Source: Chloroflexota bacterium | GTDB taxonomy: Bacteria; Chloroflexota; Anaerolineae; Ardenticatenales; Ardenticatenaceae | DNA length: 6,603 bases | NCBI GenBank assembly: GCA_003520455.1 | Contig: DOUV01000642.1 | Coordinates: 1-6,603, forward strand | Reading direction: 5' to 3' | Part shown: positions 5,501-6,603 of the stretch, piece by piece | How the letters are laid out: every line of letters begins with the position of its first letter | Position numbering within the stretch: position 1 is the stretch's first letter | Position numbers and translations under genes: made by a program | Notes under the pieces: generated by a model | Seen by the model: only the letters and a program-made list of their open reading frames with translations | What the model was told of the DNA's origin: nothing | Databases searched by the model: none

Positions 5501-6205
5501 GCCCCCCAACTCCGGCTGCCCACCTTCCTGGAACAGGCCGATCGCTTACTCCACTACCATGAGACCCTGCGCGAGTTCACGGCGTTCAAGAACGAGCACG
5601 GCGCGACCTACTCGAAGGTGCGCGACTTCTACAACAAGATGATCTACGCCAGCGTGGACCTCCCGGAGGTGCGCCAGTTTGTCAACGATTTCCGCGTGGT
5701 GAGCAACGAGCGCAGCGTGACGACCGCGACCCGCTGGAACGAGATCGTCCAATCCTACCACGCCGCCCAACAGGCCATCGACCGGCAGGTGGCGCGCTGG
5801 CGGCAGGAGGCGGAAGACCAGTTGGGCCGACTCGACGCCGACCTGGAAGCCCGCGTGCGCGCCGCCGGGGTGCCGGAAGAAGCGATCCCCGACGTGATGG
5901 CGGAGCTGCTGGCCCGGTACGAGGATGTTCGCGAGCAACTGCGCCGCTCCACCCTCAACCTGCACGAGGCGAGCAAGTTGCTCGCGGCCCTGACAGGCGC
6001 CGGGCTCGACGTGCAGCGGCGCCTGCGGGAGCTCCAGGAGCAATTCCGAACCCGCGGCGAATCGAGTGAGACTGTTCTGAGCTGGCAGAATCTCGTGAGG
6101 CCGGCGCGGGCCGCATCGGCGGCTGAGCTGGACCAGGTTCTCGCCGCCGTCAGAGCGCGCATCCTGGAGGTGTGGGATCAGCAGGGCCCTCTGGTGCTGG
6201 AGTAG
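2591..6205 (+). CDS. brxC: BREX ATPase BrxC
   Basis: BrxC is the large cytoplasmic P-loop ATPase of BREX, essential for phage exclusion in studied type 1 systems. The product has 1204 residues, the usual family length of about 1200. Near the N-terminus is Walker A GFFGSGKS (71-78, K77). Walker B is LLLQLDEL with D271 and E272. A sensor-like strand WISVTAHGD (305-313) and an R-F pair at 332-333 follow in the usual order for a AAA-type ATPase. The segment ALTGSNRTMIG in the middle also resembles the family. From about 1050 to 1150 the chain is rich in Glu, Arg, Gln and Leu with heptad-like spacing, suggesting a coiled coil. ATG 2591 has AGGAGGT just upstream. The gene is intact, with all ATPase motifs present. 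PglY of other BREX types is a related ATPase, but the brxA-brxB context favours BrxC. Confidence 0.93.
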   Translation: MRIRDIFATTIQERIEPVVKVADRRPAIMLNELENLVVTPQWERYLHRILDAYTDAADRVDEQGIGIWISGFFGSGKSLLMKVLGMLLEGKDLAGQDVHKVFLNRLPAGSPDRADIQRFLRICERKISTTAVGGNLHAMLTSQEDPLALIAFKLFAHRRGYTHHWPLAWAVEYQIDARGLSEDFRHRAGEITGVEWEELAVDPEFYLDRLYEAAADVLPDHFSGGVAAVGRAVDAVARGGIDATRLVDRLRRWCAAQDGDGRRHKLLLQLDELGQWIASGNPNDRIMNVAALAERAAEAGEGRIWISVTAHGDVQALRQNVQQEQYAKIIQRFAIQCKLSNDDISQVVEERLLRKTQEARIALEQRFEERSGDLADLGTVQGAQRVYPVPNRESFALFYPYVPWTVAVIPDVVKGIAQAAGRDEALTGSNRTMIGVVQGAIIETPGFLESRVGRLLALADLYDQLASDVPIETKTDLNRVADTVPGATAFTARVARALFLLGQAKYIPTTLDNVTRALVDGLDINLSSLGKRVRLELERLVAAGYAKQVGEQFVFLTTQQRGFQDKVRARQEELLSQSYELSQALKAYDSEEALRFDRVPLQDWELPLKLEIDGRAVRNPAAHVTLRVLSPIQRALDPQIGDDTALRQRSQQAPDTIFLRLAEVPGFRKALALAVATEEVSNNVINSPRAEQGEEDVARQARQVDLPAHRDQVRRLLGQSVRNATIFFRGVAYDLAPGESASAAMRATLSQILPNVYPRFSEVPYRIANENTAVKAALRGNATNAELKALGVYKADGTLNESHPLLSALRGRLPLADQDQPPINAGDLRDEFERPPFGWDGNCVKVGLALLLRASACRLIENGLVMTDPSNPEVEQLLTKEQRFKSVRVQGVRAEIGVKTLLQIRGYVEALYGVKPPLVAATFNNVLGEKLAETAAHAAELHEWAAAAQCPLPLEFEAGTNLVSELRSMAAPQLRLPTFLEQADRLLHYHETLREFTAFKNEHGATYSKVRDFYNKMIYASVDLPEVRQFVNDFRVVSNERSVTTATRWNEIVQSYHAAQQAIDRQVARWRQEAEDQLGRLDADLEARVRAAGVPEEAIPDVMAELLARYEDVREQLRRSTLNLHEASKLLAALTGAGLDVQRRLRELQEQFRTRGESSETVLSWQNLVRPARAASAAELDQVLAAVRARILEVWDQQGPLVLE

Positions 6206-6309
6206 GCCCGGACGGCACCCAGGCAGCACTCGAAGGCCACGGATTCAAAGTGGTGCCGTTGACCAAAACGCTTTTTCTGGAGGCCTGGTATGACTACTTC
6301 GGTGCCTAA
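6206..6309 (+). pseudogene. Possible C-terminal remnant of an unidentified gene
   Basis: A forward frame open from 6127 to TAA 6307-6309 reads as protein-like sequence in its last third, including HGFKVVPLTKTLFLEAWYDY (6238-6297), before stopping 20 bp inside the DUF2442 gene. It has no ATG or ribosome binding site of its own; the only starts are GTG codons overlapping the brxC end. It could be the tail of a gene truncated when brxC or its neighbour arrived, or a chance frame. No family was recognised. Confidence 0.25.
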
Positions 6310-6562
6310 CGGCGCCCGAGCCACGAGTTTCACAACGACCCCGTTGGCTCGCGCCGCGCAGTGCGACGACGAGATGCTGCGCGTCTTTTTGGTGGATGGG
6401 CGGGAGATTGCCGCACCGCTGGCCTGGTTCCCGCGCCTCTTCCAGGCCACTCCCCACCAGCGCGCCGGGTGGCAGTTGATCGGCAACGGCGAGGGACTGC
6501 ACTGGGAAGCCTTGGACGAGGACATTTCGGTTGCCAGCCTGCTCGGCCTGCCGGGCGACTGA
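6290..6562 (+). CDS. DUF2442 domain-containing protein
   Basis: This 90-residue cytoplasmic protein has the DUF2442 pattern: LVDGREIAAPLAWFPRL (34-50), then WQLIGNGEGLHWEALDED (61-78) and ISVASLL (79-85). The aromatic-Pro-Arg-Leu and H-W-x-x-L-D-E-D blocks are diagnostic. The family is small, has no proven enzymatic activity and is often found beside DUF4160 genes in putative toxin-antitoxin-like pairs; no DUF4160 partner is visible here. ATG 6290 is preceded by GGAGG (6279-6283) at 6 nt spacing, which supports the start. The first 25 residues, rich in Thr and Ala, precede the domain. It lies 84 bp after brxC on the same strand, where pglX would be expected in a canonical type 1 locus, so it may be an accessory gene of the island or an insertion. 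A BREX role is unproven. Confidence 0.82.
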   Translation: MTTSVPNGARATSFTTTPLARAAQCDDEMLRVFLVDGREIAAPLAWFPRLFQATPHQRAGWQLIGNGEGLHWEALDEDISVASLLGLPGD

Positions 6563-6599
6563 CCGCTCTCCGCCGGGCGCCAGAGAGCCGGGCGACTGA
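6550..6599 (+). repeat. 13-bp direct repeat around a small hairpin at the DUF2442 end
   Basis: GCCGGGCGACTGA occurs at 6550-6562, containing the DUF2442 stop codon, and again at 6587-6599. Between them GCTCTC (6565-6570) can pair with GAGAGC (6583-6588). There is no T-run, so terminator function is doubtful. A half-site of the window's palindrome, GAAGTC, appears at the very edge (6598-6603). Confidence 0.5.
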
Positions 6600-6603
6600 A
6601 GTC

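Overview
The window is GC-rich bacterial DNA carrying the first three core genes of a BREX (bacteriophage exclusion) defence island on the + strand: brxA (DUF1819), brxB (DUF1788) and brxC (a large ATPase with Walker A GFFGSGKS). A small DUF2442-family gene follows. The order brxA-brxB-brxC is that of type 1-like BREX. The modification methylase (pglX), the phosphatase-domain protein (pglZ) and brxL are not in the window and would be expected downstream. The 5' edge holds the last 35 codons of what looks like a sensor histidine kinase, so the island seems to start just after a two-component gene. GC content and the abundant GACTTC-N-GAAGTC palindromes made me think of Thermomicrobia/Chloroflexota, but that is a recollection-level guess, not a demonstrated assignment.

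Layout. 2-109: histidine kinase tail. 110-696: no convincing intact gene; three copies of a 15-bp palindrome, a 31-bp direct repeat and small, possibly decayed reading frames. 697-914: the most interesting non-coding stretch. A sigma70-like promoter (TTGTCG-17-TAGAAT) is followed by two wobble-containing hairpins and a good intrinsic terminator (a candidate small RNA or attenuated leader of about 127 nt), then by two more hairpins or palindromes before brxA. 983-1711: brxA, from a GTG with a good ribosome binding site. 1708-2283: brxB, ATGA overlap with brxA. 2284-2590: an expanded brxB-brxC junction made of two ~145-bp tandem units, each carrying a pair of the palindromes. 2591-6205: brxC. 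6206-6289: short gap containing the end of a possible gene remnant. 6290-6562: DUF2442 gene. 6563-6603: a short hairpin and a 13-bp direct repeat.

How it works together. BREX blocks phage DNA replication and marks host DNA by site-specific adenine methylation. BrxA, BrxB and BrxC are made from one polycistron here: A and B are translationally coupled, while C is separated by the repeat-filled gap but has its own strong ribosome binding site. The structured leader and the palindromes are the obvious candidates for control of the system. The novel-looking parts are the leader RNA and the repeat-built brxB-brxC junction, not the BREX proteins themselves.
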